From Mycobacterium europaeum (lineage in GTDB: Bacteria > Actinomycetota > Actinomycetes > Mycobacteriales > Mycobacteriaceae): a DNA stretch of 64,000 bases. The notes beneath the pieces are model-generated. The model saw only the letters and a program-made list of their open reading frames with translations. It was not told the origin of the DNA and searched no databases. Shown here piece after piece: positions 17,697 to 26,635 of the stretch. The position numbers were made by a program, and so were the translations under genes. The stretch covers positions 62,001-126,000 of the forward strand of contig NZ_LQOU01000035.1 of assembly GCF_002102155.1 (NCBI RefSeq). Reading direction: 5' to 3'. Numbering within the stretch: position 1 is the first letter of the stretch; each line of letters begins with the position of its first letter.

Positions 17697-19324
17697 CCAC
17701 GGGGCGCGAGGAGACGGCCCCCAGCGCGGTGCTCGACACCGCGCACCTGGGTGACATCGAGGGCGCGTTCGGACGGATCAGCGTCGGCGAAACCGAGCAC
17801 CCCCGCACCTGGAAGACGCGGCTGCTCACCCTGCTCGCGATCGTCGGCCCGGGAATCATCGTCATGGTCGGCGACAACGACGCCGGTGGCGTGGCCACCT
17901 ACGCCCAGGCGGGTCAGAACTACGGCTACTCCCTGTTGTGGGTGCTGCTGCTGCTGGTCCCGGTGCTGATCGTCAATCAGGAAATGGTGGTCCGGCTCGG
18001 GGCGGTCACCGGCGTCGGGCACGCCCGGTTGATCAACGAGCGGTTCGGCCGGGGCTGGGGCTGGTTCTCGGTCGGCGACCTGTTCCTGCTCAACTTCTTG
18101 ACGATCGTCACCGAGTTCATCGGCATCTCGCTGGCCGCCGAATACATCGGCGTCTCCAAGTACGTTGCGGTGCCGATCTCGGCGGTGGCGCTGGTGACGA
18201 TCATGGCGACCGGCAGCTTCCGGCGCTGGGAGCGCGCCATGTTCATCTTCATCGCCGTCACACTGCTGCAGGTCCCGATGCTGCTGATGTCCCATCCACA
18301 GTGGAGCCAGGCGGCAAAATCCTTTGTGATGCCCAGCATTTCGGGCGGGGTGAGTTCGGACGCGGTGCTGCTCATCATCGCCATCGTCGGTACCACGGTG
18401 GCCCCGTGGCAGCTGTTCTTCCAGCAGTCCAACGTCGTCGACAAACGCATCACCCCACGATTCATCGGCTACGAGCGCGCCGACACCGTGCTGGGCGCCT
18501 TCGTCGTCGTCATCGGTGCCGCGGCCTTGGTCATGACCGGCGAGTGGGCGGCCCGCTCCACCAACACCATCGGCGCTTTCACCGATGCCGGCGCAACCGC
18601 GCACCTCCTCGGCCAACAGCGCGGCACCCTTGGCTCGATCTTCGCGATCGTCTTGATGGACGCCTCGATCATCGGCGCCGCGGCCGTGACGCTGGCCACC
18701 AGCTACGCCTTCGGCGACGTCTTCGGCCTGAAGCACTCGCTGCACCGCGGATTCGCCGACGCCAAACAGTTCTACCTGTCCTACACCGCGATGGTGGTGT
18801 TGGCCGCGGCCATCGTGCTCATCCCCGGGGCCCCGCTCGGGCTGATCACCACCGCCGTGCAGGCCCTGGCCGGCCTGCTGCTGCCGAGCGCCAGCGTCTT
18901 CTTGCTGCTGTTGTGCAACGATCGGGAAGTGCTGGGCCCATGGGTCAATCGGCCCTGGCTCAACTGGATTGCCGGGCTGATCGTCGGCACGCTGTTGCTG
19001 CTGTCGGGAATCCTGATGGCCACCACGCTGTTTCCCAAACTCGACGTCGTCGCGGTGGCCGGCTACCTGGCTTTGGCCCTAGTGATCCTCGCCGTTGCGG
19101 CCGTGCCGGTGCTGCGCTTCATGGCCCGCCGCCAACCGCCGCCTCCCACGCCCCGACTACCGGCTCGCGGCGTGGACCGCAACACCTGGCGCATGCCGCC
19201 GTTGACCCTGCTGGAGCCGGTCGTCTGGTCGCCGAGCACCCGGCTCGGCATGATCGCGCTGCGCGGCTACCTGGTCATCGGCGCACTGCTCTTGGTGGTC
19301 AAGGCAATACAGCTCAGCCACTGA
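17693..19324 (+). CDS. Nramp-related divalent metal (possibly Mg2+) transporter
   Basis: A 543-residue membrane protein with about 11-12 helices. The helix-1 Nramp pattern GPGxxxxxGxxDPGN reads GPGIIVMVGDNDAGG (52-66): D63 is kept but P and N of DPGN become A64 and G66. The helix-6 MPHN reads APWQ (237-240), losing the metal-selecting methionine. Such changes are known in Nramp-related Mg2+ transporters and argue against a standard Mn/Fe carrier. The GTG start overlaps the MgtE-N/CBS stop (GTGA). It ends with an 11-bp convergent overlap with the LLM gene. Confidence 0.85.
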   Translation: MTTGREETAPSAVLDTAHLGDIEGAFGRISVGETEHPRTWKTRLLTLLAIVGPGIIVMVGDNDAGGVATYAQAGQNYGYSLLWVLLLLVPVLIVNQEMVVRLGAVTGVGHARLINERFGRGWGWFSVGDLFLLNFLTIVTEFIGISLAAEYIGVSKYVAVPISAVALVTIMATGSFRRWERAMFIFIAVTLLQVPMLLMSHPQWSQAAKSFVMPSISGGVSSDAVLLIIAIVGTTVAPWQLFFQQSNVVDKRITPRFIGYERADTVLGAFVVVIGAAALVMTGEWAARSTNTIGAFTDAGATAHLLGQQRGTLGSIFAIVLMDASIIGAAAVTLATSYAFGDVFGLKHSLHRGFADAKQFYLSYTAMVVLAAAIVLIPGAPLGLITTAVQALAGLLLPSASVFLLLLCNDREVLGPWVNRPWLNWIAGLIVGTLLLLSGILMATTLFPKLDVVAVAGYLALALVILAVAAVPVLRFMARRQPPPPTPRLPARGVDRNTWRMPPLTLLEPVVWSPSTRLGMIALRGYLVIGALLLVVKAIQLSH

Positions 19325-20339
19325 CCGCTTCGCGAATCCGGCGGGCCACCTCGCCGTACCGCTCGAAACGCTCCGGATCGCCCACGGCGTTGTAAAGGAC
19401 CAGGCGCGTAGCCTTTCCGGCATATTTCTTCCCCAGCGCGTCAGCCAGCCCGTCCCACGTCGACTCGGTGGCGAAGACGGCGATGTGCTCGTCGCTGACC
19501 TGGGCAGCCATCCCGGCCATGTCGCCGGCCTTCTGCTTCTCCCGGATCCGGGCGGTCGTGCCCTCGAACCCCGCCTGGTCCCAGATGAACGCGTAGTTGG
19601 GTGTGCTGCCGTAGAAAGCCATGCTGGCGCGCACCGCTTCTCGTTGTTTGTCGCGCTCTTCGTCGCTGTCGCCGACGATGGTCATCACCGGCACGATCAC
19701 TGCGAGGTCCGACGGCGAGCGGCCGGCTTTCGCCGCCCCTTCGGCAATGCTGGGCAGGACGTGCCGCGCGATGTAGCCGGGCTCCCCGATCGGATGCACG
19801 TGCACCCCGTCGGCCACTTCGCCGGCCATCCGCAGCATCCACGGGTTGACCGCTGCGATATCGACTTTCGGATCGGGCGCCGCGATCGGGCCCGGGCTCC
19901 ATTGCGGGGTGATGAAGTCGAGGTCGTAGAAGTCGCCGTGGTGATCGAGCGTCCCGCTGCGAAAGGCCGCGAAGCACGCCTTGACGGCGAACAGGTAGTC
20001 CCGCAGCCGCGGGCCCGGCCGCTCGAACGCCACCCCGTAGCGCCGGACGACGTGCGTGCGAACCTGGGTGCCCAGGCCCAGCCGGAAGTTCCCGCCGGTC
20101 GCCTCCTGAAGCTCCCAGGCGGTGGCGGCCGTGACGAACGGACTGCGCGGAAAGGCCACGGCCACCCCGGTGGACAGCTCGAGGCCCGGCGCGGCCTGCG
20201 ACGCGACGGCGGCGTTGAGGTAGGCCGTGCGGCCCGTCTCGGTGAACAACAGGCCGGAGAACCCCGCGGATTGCGTTCGCCGGGCCAGGTCGCCGATCTC
20301 GTGGAGCGGCTGCGGGACCGTCATCGCGTCGACGTGCAT
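19314..20339 (-). CDS. LLM-class F420-dependent oxidoreductase (TIGR03617-like)
   Basis: A 341-residue luciferase-like protein starting MHVDAMTVPQPLHEIGDLARR. It contains FTETGRTAYLNAAVASQAAP, GVAVAFPRSPFVTAATAWEL and RLGLGTQVRTHVVRRYG, typical of mycobacterial F420-dependent LLM oxidoreductases. The substrate is unknown. I chose the ATG at 20339 because family similarity starts there, although the open frame extends upstream. The 3' end overlaps the Nramp gene convergently. Confidence 0.85.
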   Translation of the reverse strand: MHVDAMTVPQPLHEIGDLARRTQSAGFSGLLFTETGRTAYLNAAVASQAAPGLELSTGVAVAFPRSPFVTAATAWELQEATGGNFRLGLGTQVRTHVVRRYGVAFERPGPRLRDYLFAVKACFAAFRSGTLDHHGDFYDLDFITPQWSPGPIAAPDPKVDIAAVNPWMLRMAGEVADGVHVHPIGEPGYIARHVLPSIAEGAAKAGRSPSDLAVIVPVMTIVGDSDEERDKQREAVRASMAFYGSTPNYAFIWDQAGFEGTTARIREKQKAGDMAGMAAQVSDEHIAVFATESTWDGLADALGKKYAGKATRLVLYNAVGDPERFERYGEVARRIREAVSG

Positions 20340-20448
20340 TCCTGGGAGCCTACGTGGGGCCTCGGCCCTTGCTGCGCGGGCACTCCACGGTGTTAGCTCT
20401 GTAGTCAGCAGCAACCGCCGCCGTTTCGCTAACAGGAGGCTCACGAAC

Positions 20449-20544
20449 ATGCTTCGTGGATTGTTGACGGCGGGAGCAATCGCCGGGGGAATTGCCCTCG
20501 CTCCCCCCGTTCGGGCCGTCCCGTCGACCACGACGACCCAGTGA
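20449..20544 (+). CDS. Tiny exported peptide
   Basis: A 31-residue ORF with an AGGAGG site 8 bases before the ATG. It has a signal-peptide-like sequence (MLRGLLTAGAIAGGIALAPP) and the tail RAVPSTTTTQ. Its TGA overlaps a GTG start of the following lipoprotein gene (GTGA at 20541-20544). After cleavage only a few residues would remain, so it may be a leader peptide coupling translation of the lipoprotein. It could equally be a decayed secreted gene. Confidence 0.5.
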   Translation: MLRGLLTAGAIAGGIALAPPVRAVPSTTTTQ

Positions 20545-21083
20545 CGTCGGCGCACTCGATGTCCACGCCCACCGTGCGATTGGTCGCCGTCGTCTCGGTG
20601 GGGTGTGCCGGGCTCCTGGCCTGCGGGTCGCAGCACGCCGCTCCGCCCACTCCCGCCAGCTCGAGCGTGACGAAGCCGGTGGCGTCTACCAGCTCAAGCG
20701 CCTCGGCGACCGCGCCCGGTAGCCCGGGGGAATCCCCGACAACCACGACCACGCCGACGTGCGTCGGGTTGTCGATATGCCCGCCACCGCCACCCGATGC
20801 CGAGGGGAATCCGGCCTGCTACTACGCCGACGGCTGGCGCGCCGACGACACCGGGGCCGGCATCGAGGCCTGGTATTTCCGCGATCCCAAGAACCCGTCC
20901 GGTCCGGAAAAGGTCACGGCGATCGTGCGCAAAAAGGACGGCACCACCGAGTCGCAGGACGCCGACATCGAGCCCGGGCAACAGGTGCATCGCTTCGGGT
21001 TCCCCAACGCCGCGCCGTCCACGGTTCAAGAGGTCCTGTTCAGCAGCCCGGCTGGCCGCTGCTTCGTGATCGGGCCGGGCTGA
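20541..21083 (+). CDS. Lipoprotein, unknown function
   Basis: A 180-residue protein with a signal peptide and lipobox (AGLLACGS, lipidated C28 from the GTG start). A Ser/Thr/Pro-rich linker follows, then a globular domain with DGWRADDTGAGIEAWYFRDP and DADIEPGQQVHRFGFPNAAPS. The GTG at 20541 overlaps the stop of the 31-residue ORF. An internal ATG at 20559 would also give a good signal peptide. No named family was recognised. Confidence 0.7.
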   Translation: MTSAHSMSTPTVRLVAVVSVGCAGLLACGSQHAAPPTPASSSVTKPVASTSSSASATAPGSPGESPTTTTTPTCVGLSICPPPPPDAEGNPACYYADGWRADDTGAGIEAWYFRDPKNPSGPEKVTAIVRKKDGTTESQDADIEPGQQVHRFGFPNAAPSTVQEVLFSSPAGRCFVIGPG

Positions 21084-21103
21084 AGCGCGGGCCCCGGTAA
21101 CGA

Positions 21104-21319
21104 TCAGCGCTCTTGGGGACGGTGGCTCACCGGTGCGGTGAAACCCTGGGTGTCGTCGAAGTGCGCCCATTGGCCGTCATCGTTGACTTCCATGCGCCAA
21201 CCCAGCTCGGTGTTGCCGCCGATCGAATGGATGAACCAAGCGTGCGCGGACTCTGCGCTGGCAAAATCCTTCGTCGCGACGACCCGGCCACGTGGGTCGA
21301 TAACGCGAAACTCAACCAT
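21104..21319 (-). CDS. Small conserved-looking protein
   Basis: A 71-residue soluble protein, MVEFRVIDPRGRVVATKDFA then SAESAHAWFIHSIGGNTELG and WRMEVNDDGQWAHFDDT. The composition and the compact alpha/beta pattern look like a genuine small domain, and it fits neatly between neighbours on a free strand. I do not recognise a family. Confidence 0.6.
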   Translation of the reverse strand: MVEFRVIDPRGRVVATKDFASAESAHAWFIHSIGGNTELGWRMEVNDDGQWAHFDDTQGFTAPVSHRPQER

Positions 21320-21423
21320 GGGATGTGATTATCCCTGCCAGCGACTTTTCAATCGAGCTAATCGCCGATTTGCGGGAGAAGCCGGGCGCGAATGCCCGTA
21401 CGGCAACGCTGGCAAATCCCGGG

Positions 21424-23358
21424 CTAGACGGTGCGGGCCAACCGGTCGGCGAGCAGCTCGGCGAACCTGGCCGGGTCGTCGAGCGCACCGCCTTCGGCGA
21501 GAAGCGCTGTGCCGTAGAGCAATTCGGCCGTCTCGGCAACTTGAGCGAGTTCCGCGTCACCCTTCGCCTTCTGTTGCGCCGCACGCAGCCCGGTCACCAG
21601 CGGATGGTTGGGATTGAGCTCGAGTATCCGCTTGCCGACCGGGATGTCCTGCCCGGAGGCACGGTAGAGCCGCGCGAGGGCGGGGGTGATGCCGAAGGCG
21701 TCGGTGATCAGGCAGGCCGGCGAGTCGGTCAAGCGGCTGGAAAGCCGTACCTCCTTGACGTGTTCGCTCAGCGTCTCCTTCATCCAGTTCAGGAGGTCGG
21801 CGAATTCCTTCTGCTGCTCCTCCCGCTCGGCTTCGCTCTCGTCGCCCTCGGAACTGAGGTCCACCTCGCCCTTGGCGACCGACTGCAGCGGTTTGCCCTC
21901 GAACTCGGTCACCGTCCCCACCCAGACCTCGTCGACCGGGTCGGTGAGCAACAAGACCTCGTAGCCCTTGGCTTTGAAGGCCTCCAGGTGCGGCGATTTC
22001 AGGATCTGTTGGCGCGTCTCCCCTGTCGCGAAGAAGATCTGCTCCTGGCCCTCCTTCATGCGCTCCACGTACTCGGCGAGAGTGGTCGGTTCCTCCTCGC
22101 TGTGCGTGGAGGCGAAGGACGCGATCTGCAGCAGGGTTTCCCGGTTGTCGAAGTCCGACAGCAGCCCCTCTTTGACGACTCGGCCGAATTGGGTCCAGAA
22201 CGTGCGGTAGTCGTCGGGCCGCTCGGACTGCAGCTCCTTGATGGTGGAGAGGACCTTCTTGGTGAGCCGCCGGCGGATGGCCTTGATCTGCCGGTCCTGC
22301 TGCAGGATTTCGCGCGACACGTTGAGCGACATGTCCGCCGCGTCGACGACGCCCTTGACGAATCGCAGGTATTCGGGCATGAGCTGGTCGCAATCGCCCA
22401 TGATGAACACCCGCTTGACGTACAGCTGGATCCCGGTCTGGGCGTCGCGGTTGAAAAGGTCGAACGGGGCGTGCGACGGGATGAACAGCAGCGCCTGGTA
22501 TTCGAAGGTGCCCTCGGCCTTCATCGCGATGACCTCGAGCGGGTCGTCCCAGGCGTGCGCGATGTGCTTGTAGAACTCCTTGTACTCCTCCTCGGAGACC
22601 TCTTCCTTGGGCCGGGCCCACAGCGCCTTCATCGAGTTGAGGGTCTCGACCTCTTTGGTGACGGTCTCCTCGCCGCCCTCCTCGGTCGCCGGCGTCCGTC
22701 GTTCCACCTCCATCCGGATGGGCCAGGCGATGAAGTCGGAGTACTTCTTGACCAGGCCCCGGATCTTCCACTCCGAGGTGTAGTCGTGCAGCTCGTCCTC
22801 GGTGTCCTCGGGCTTGAGGTGCAAGGTGACCGACGTTCCCTGCGGGGCGCCCTCGACGGCTTCGATGGTGTAGGTGCCCTCGCCGCTGGATTCCCACCGG
22901 GTGGCCTCGCTCTCGCCGGCCTTGCGGGTGAGCAGCTCGACCTTGTCGGCGACCATGAAGCTCGAGTAGAAGCCGATGCCGAACTGGCCGATCAGTTCCT
23001 CCGAGGCGGCCTCGTTCTTGGCCTCCCTCAGTTGCTGACGCAGCTCGGCGGTACCCGACTTGGCCAGCGTGCCGATCAGGCTCACCACCTCGTCACGCGT
23101 CATCCCGATGCCGTTGTCGCGGATGGTGAGCGTCCTCGCGTCTTTGTCGACCTCGATGTCGATGTGCAGGTCGGAGGTGTCGGCGTTGAGGTCTTTGTTG
23201 CGGAAGGCTTCCAGCCGCAGCTTGTCCAGTGCGTCGGAAGCGTTCGAGATCAGCTCCCGCAGAAACGAATCCTTGTTGGAGTAGACGGAGTGGACCATCA
23301 GGTCCAGCAGTTGCCGTGCTTCCGCCTGAAACTCCAGCTGCTCGACACTCGCGTTCAT
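21424..23358 (-). CDS. htpG: Chaperone protein HtpG (Hsp90)
   Basis: A 644-residue Hsp90 starting MNASVEQLEFQAEARQLLDL, with the GHKL ATPase motifs SNKDSFLRELISNASDALDK (N-box), DNGIGMTRDEV and GQFGIGFYSSFMV. Middle-domain WIGTVTEF-like and C-terminal dimerisation segments are present, so the length is full. It refolds stress-damaged clients using ATP. It corresponds to Rv2299c by memory. The divergent spacer carries an inverted repeat (23399-23410). Confidence 0.97.
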   Translation of the reverse strand: MNASVEQLEFQAEARQLLDLMVHSVYSNKDSFLRELISNASDALDKLRLEAFRNKDLNADTSDLHIDIEVDKDARTLTIRDNGIGMTRDEVVSLIGTLAKSGTAELRQQLREAKNEAASEELIGQFGIGFYSSFMVADKVELLTRKAGESEATRWESSGEGTYTIEAVEGAPQGTSVTLHLKPEDTEDELHDYTSEWKIRGLVKKYSDFIAWPIRMEVERRTPATEEGGEETVTKEVETLNSMKALWARPKEEVSEEEYKEFYKHIAHAWDDPLEVIAMKAEGTFEYQALLFIPSHAPFDLFNRDAQTGIQLYVKRVFIMGDCDQLMPEYLRFVKGVVDAADMSLNVSREILQQDRQIKAIRRRLTKKVLSTIKELQSERPDDYRTFWTQFGRVVKEGLLSDFDNRETLLQIASFASTHSEEEPTTLAEYVERMKEGQEQIFFATGETRQQILKSPHLEAFKAKGYEVLLLTDPVDEVWVGTVTEFEGKPLQSVAKGEVDLSSEGDESEAEREEQQKEFADLLNWMKETLSEHVKEVRLSSRLTDSPACLITDAFGITPALARLYRASGQDIPVGKRILELNPNHPLVTGLRAAQQKAKGDAELAQVAETAELLYGTALLAEGGALDDPARFAELLADRLARTV

Positions 23359-23398
23359 GAGTTTCCCTACGTCTCTTCCCAGGTCCTTGTGACGGACA

Positions 23399-23410
23399 TT
23401 GACGTGTCAA
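23399..23410. promoter_or_regulatory. Inverted repeat between htpG and the DinB-like gene
   Basis: The sequence TTGACGTGTCAA is a perfect 5-bp inverted repeat with a 2-bp centre. It lies 41 bp upstream of the htpG start and 70 bp upstream of the divergent ATG. It could be a repressor site or include a -35 element; no CIRCE-like element is seen. Confidence 0.4.
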
Positions 23411-23479
23411 ATTTACCGAGTTGCGGAGCGCTCGCGCTGGGGGGTTCGCCTTCGTCGTGCCGGGCTCTAGGCTGGGGAC

Positions 23480-24097
23480 ATGTCTGTTGCTCAACGCGAA
23501 CGAGCCGCCCTCGTGGAGACCATGCGCGCCGTGGGCCCGGAGGCGCCCACGCTGTGCGAAGGGTGGAAGACGCGCGACCTGGCCGCCCACCTCGTGATCC
23601 GGGAGTATCGGCCCGACGCCGCTCCGGGCATCCTGATCCCGTTCTTCGCGTCGCACACCGAGAAGGTGCAGAACCAGGTGGCCGAGCAGGGATGGGACGA
23701 GCTGGTCGACAAGGTGGCGTCCGGTCCGCCGGTCTATTCGCCGTTCAAGCTGCTCGATCCGGTGGCCAACGTTGCCGAGATGTTCATCCACCACGAGGAC
23801 GTGCGGCGGGCGCAGCCGGGCTGGCAGCCGCGCGCCCTGGAACCGGAGCTGAGCGCCCGGCTGCGCCGCACCCTGCCGCTGATGGCGCGGCTTACGCTCG
23901 CCAAGGTGCCGGGGCGGGTGGCGCTGCGTACCCCGGAGGGCAAGACGCTGCTGACCGCGGGACGCGGCCCCGCGGTCACGGTCACCGGCGCCCCGGAGGA
24001 ACTGCTGCTGTTCGCGGTCGGCCGGTCCGCGCAAGTGGAATTCGACGGCGACGCCGCGGCGGTCCAGGCCGTCCGCGAGGCGCCCAAGGGGCTGTAA
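23480..24097 (+). CDS. TIGR03085-family DinB-like metal-binding protein
   Basis: A 205-residue protein beginning MSVAQRERAALVETMRAVGP, with the LCEGWKTRDLAAHLVIREYRP motif and EMFIHHEDVRRAQPGW. These give the His residues expected for the metal site of the mycothiol-dependent maleylpyruvate isomerase/DinB superfamily. It is probably an enzyme using mycothiol, but the reaction is unknown. It ends 9 bp from the convergent acyl-CoA synthetase gene. Confidence 0.8.
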   Translation: MSVAQRERAALVETMRAVGPEAPTLCEGWKTRDLAAHLVIREYRPDAAPGILIPFFASHTEKVQNQVAEQGWDELVDKVASGPPVYSPFKLLDPVANVAEMFIHHEDVRRAQPGWQPRALEPELSARLRRTLPLMARLTLAKVPGRVALRTPEGKTLLTAGRGPAVTVTGAPEELLLFAVGRSAQVEFDGDAAAVQAVREAPKGL

Positions 24098-24106
24098 GCC
24101 CCGGCG

Positions 24107-25657
24107 TCACCCGAAGGCTTGGCGGAGGTCTTTCTTGATGACCTTGCCGAACTGGTTGCGCGGCAGCGCATCGACGATCACCAGGCGCTCCGGATGCTTG
24201 TAGCGGCTCAACCCGCTCGAACGACAGTGCCGCACGAGCGATTCCAGTGACACGTCACCGGCGGAGGCCAGTACCACCACCGCGCATACGCGTTCGCCGG
24301 TCCGCGGGTCGGGGACGCCGATGACCGCGACGTCGGCGACCGAGGGGTGGGTGGCCAGCACATTCTCGACTTCGAGGGCCGAGACGTTCTCCGCGTTGCG
24401 AATGATCGCGTCCTTGATGCGCCCGGTGACACGGACGTTGCCGTCCTGGTCGACCAGGCCGAGATCGCCTGTGCGAAGCCAGCCCTCCCGGTCGAACGCG
24501 TCGACGTCGAGCGCGGGGTCGGCGTAGCCGAGAAAGCATTGGGGTCCCTTGAGCCGCAACTCGCCCTCCTGCCCGGCGGCCAGTTCGGTTTCGTCGGTGC
24601 CGACCACCCGGACGCTGACCCCTGGAGTCGGCGTGCCGACGGTGTGGTCGAGGGACTCGGGTGAGGCGGTGAGCGAGGGTGAAGCCGCCACGGGGAACTC
24701 GGTGAGGCCCCAGGCGTTGGCGATGCCGGGCAGCCCGAAGGCTTCCCGGATCTGGCGGCCCAGTTCGGCGGTGATCGGCGCACCGCCGGCCAGGCAACCG
24801 CGGAGGAAGGGGAACAGGGGCCGCTCGCCGTGGGCTCGCTGGGCTTCGAGGAATCCGACGAAAAACGGGGTAGCCGTGCCCAGAAACGTCGGGTTGTGCG
24901 CCGCGATGGAAAACGGGGTGGTCGCCGGGTCGAATACCTCGAACAACGCCAACCGCATGCCGGTCTGCAGCGCGGCGGCCAGCATCACCGCCCCGCCGAT
25001 GTGCGCGACCGGAAAGGCGATGGGATCGACGTCGCTGTCGGTGATGCCGACCGCGCCGACCAGACCCGTTGCGCCGGCGATCACCGATGCGTCGGTATGG
25101 CGGATCCCCTTGGGCGCCGCGGTGGTTCCCGACGAGTAGTAGATCCATCGCGGGTCGCCGGCCGACGCGGGCGGGGGAGCGAGCACATCGGTTCCTGCGC
25201 GGGGCAACCGAAGCCCGCCGTCGGCCGGCGGGGTCGCCAAGTCGACGGTGATCACCTGGAAGCCTCGGGTCGCGGCCAGCGAACGCGCCAGCGCACCGTG
25301 CTCAAAGCCGCGCCAAATCTCCGGCACGACAAGGTATTCCGACGAAAGCTGCTCGGTGATGAAGCCGACCTCGCGTTCCCGCAGTAGCGGGATGATCGGG
25401 TTTTGCACCGCGCCGAGCCGGGCCAGCGCCGCCATGACGACCATGGTTTCCAGCGTGGTCGGCAGCTGCCAGGACACGACGCTGCCCGCCCCTATGCCGC
25501 GTTCGGCGAACGCGGCGGCCGTCGCACAGGCGGCGTCGTGGAACTGGCGTGCGGTCAGGCGGCGCCCCTGGTCGTCGGCGAGCAACGGCCGGGCCGGCGC
25601 CGCCCGCGCCGCGTCGGCGATCAACGTCCAGTAGGTGACGTCGCTTCCGATGCTCAT
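24107..25657 (-). CDS. Acyl-CoA synthetase (FadD-like, AMP-forming)
   Basis: A 516-residue ANL-superfamily ligase. It has the P-loop IYYSSGTTAAPKGIRH, the aromatic/adenine motif NAWGLTEFP, the hinge region WLRTGDLG with GRIKDAIIRNAENVS, and the C-terminal catalytic lysine in PRNQFGKVIKKDL. It activates a carboxylic acid to acyl-CoA via acyl-AMP; the chain type is unknown. The ATG overlaps the stop of the upstream thioesterase-fold gene (ATGA), so the pair is co-translated. Confidence 0.88.
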   Translation of the reverse strand: MSIGSDVTYWTLIADAARAAPARPLLADDQGRRLTARQFHDAACATAAAFAERGIGAGSVVSWQLPTTLETMVVMAALARLGAVQNPIIPLLREREVGFITEQLSSEYLVVPEIWRGFEHGALARSLAATRGFQVITVDLATPPADGGLRLPRAGTDVLAPPPASAGDPRWIYYSSGTTAAPKGIRHTDASVIAGATGLVGAVGITDSDVDPIAFPVAHIGGAVMLAAALQTGMRLALFEVFDPATTPFSIAAHNPTFLGTATPFFVGFLEAQRAHGERPLFPFLRGCLAGGAPITAELGRQIREAFGLPGIANAWGLTEFPVAASPSLTASPESLDHTVGTPTPGVSVRVVGTDETELAAGQEGELRLKGPQCFLGYADPALDVDAFDREGWLRTGDLGLVDQDGNVRVTGRIKDAIIRNAENVSALEVENVLATHPSVADVAVIGVPDPRTGERVCAVVVLASAGDVSLESLVRHCRSSGLSRYKHPERLVIVDALPRNQFGKVIKKDLRQAFG

Positions 25658-26499
25658 TCGTCCGTCGGATGGCCCAGGGTCGGTCGGAATCCGGAGTGCG
25701 CGATCGCGACCGACGCGCCACTGCCGATGGGACCTGTGCGGTCGACGAGCACGGCCGATCCGGTGGCCACCCCGTCGTGGCTGTAATGGGTCAGGGAGGC
25801 CATGCCGATGTGCGGCCCTTCCGGCAGCCGGCTCAGCGTGAGGGTGTAGTCGGCGTTGATGAACTGCAAGCCGTTCGTTCCCCAATTGGCAAGGGAAGCC
25901 GTGATATCGGCCGCCATCGCCGCACGGGTGAAGGGGCTGAGCGGTTCGCCGTCGATGAGCGAGCGTGTCTCATGCAGCCAGGTGTATTTCGGGCCGGAGC
26001 TACCGGCCCAGTCGGGGTCGCGGTTCTGCAGTTCGGTGCCCCAACCATAGGTGCGCATGAAGAGCGTGGGTTGGGCGCCATCCTCGATGGGCAGCGGCGG
26101 CATCTGCGGGTGCTGGGACCAGACGTCCCCCTCCGGTTGGGGGCCGCGCCGCAGGAACAGCGCACTCCCCCGCGCGACCGGTGTGTCGCGCTGGGTGAGG
26201 ATGGCCTCGACGAGCCGCAGCCGCCGCCGGTCGTGGTGCACGGTGGTGTGCACCTCCATGGGTTCCATCGCGACCGGCGCCGGAAGGTCGACGGTCAGCC
26301 GAGCGGGTAGCAGTTGCGGGTCGTCGACCGCGCGTTCGAGCGCCCAGCCCAGCAGTCCACCGACCACATGCCCACTGAGCGACGGGCCCCACCCACCGCG
26401 GGCGATCTGATGCGGCACGAAACGGTGTCCGTCGCGCGAGAAGTACGGCGCCTGTGCCGCCGCGGCAACGTCATCCGGCACGACATTCGTCTCGGTCAA
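25654..26499 (-). CDS. TesB-like acyl-CoA thioesterase-domain protein
   Basis: A 281-residue double-hotdog protein of the 4HBT/TesB-like type: PARLTVDLPAPVAMEPMEVH in the first hotdog and TASLANWGTNGLQFINADYT with GMASLTHYSHDGVATGSAVL in the second. It is likely to hydrolyse or bind acyl-CoA. It is translationally coupled to the acyl-CoA synthetase, which suggests proofreading or turnover of the same acyl-CoA. The catalytic residues were not pinned down. Confidence 0.75.
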   Translation of the reverse strand: MTETNVVPDDVAAAAQAPYFSRDGHRFVPHQIARGGWGPSLSGHVVGGLLGWALERAVDDPQLLPARLTVDLPAPVAMEPMEVHTTVHHDRRRLRLVEAILTQRDTPVARGSALFLRRGPQPEGDVWSQHPQMPPLPIEDGAQPTLFMRTYGWGTELQNRDPDWAGSSGPKYTWLHETRSLIDGEPLSPFTRAAMAADITASLANWGTNGLQFINADYTLTLSRLPEGPHIGMASLTHYSHDGVATGSAVLVDRTGPIGSGASVAIAHSGFRPTLGHPTDE

Positions 26500-26635
26500 T
26501 GCGCGACGCTCCGCCCAGAGATGGGATTCCCTCGTGTGAGGATGGCAACAGTAGATATTACAGTTTGATCGCCAGTCTCAACGGGCCGACCGGTGACCCG
26601 TCAATTCGGTAGCCGAGCAAGGGCGTTCGCGCGTG

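Noticed and set aside
21325..23450. Very long plus-strand frame across htpG
   Set aside because: Antisense shadow of htpG caused by high G+C; no family features.
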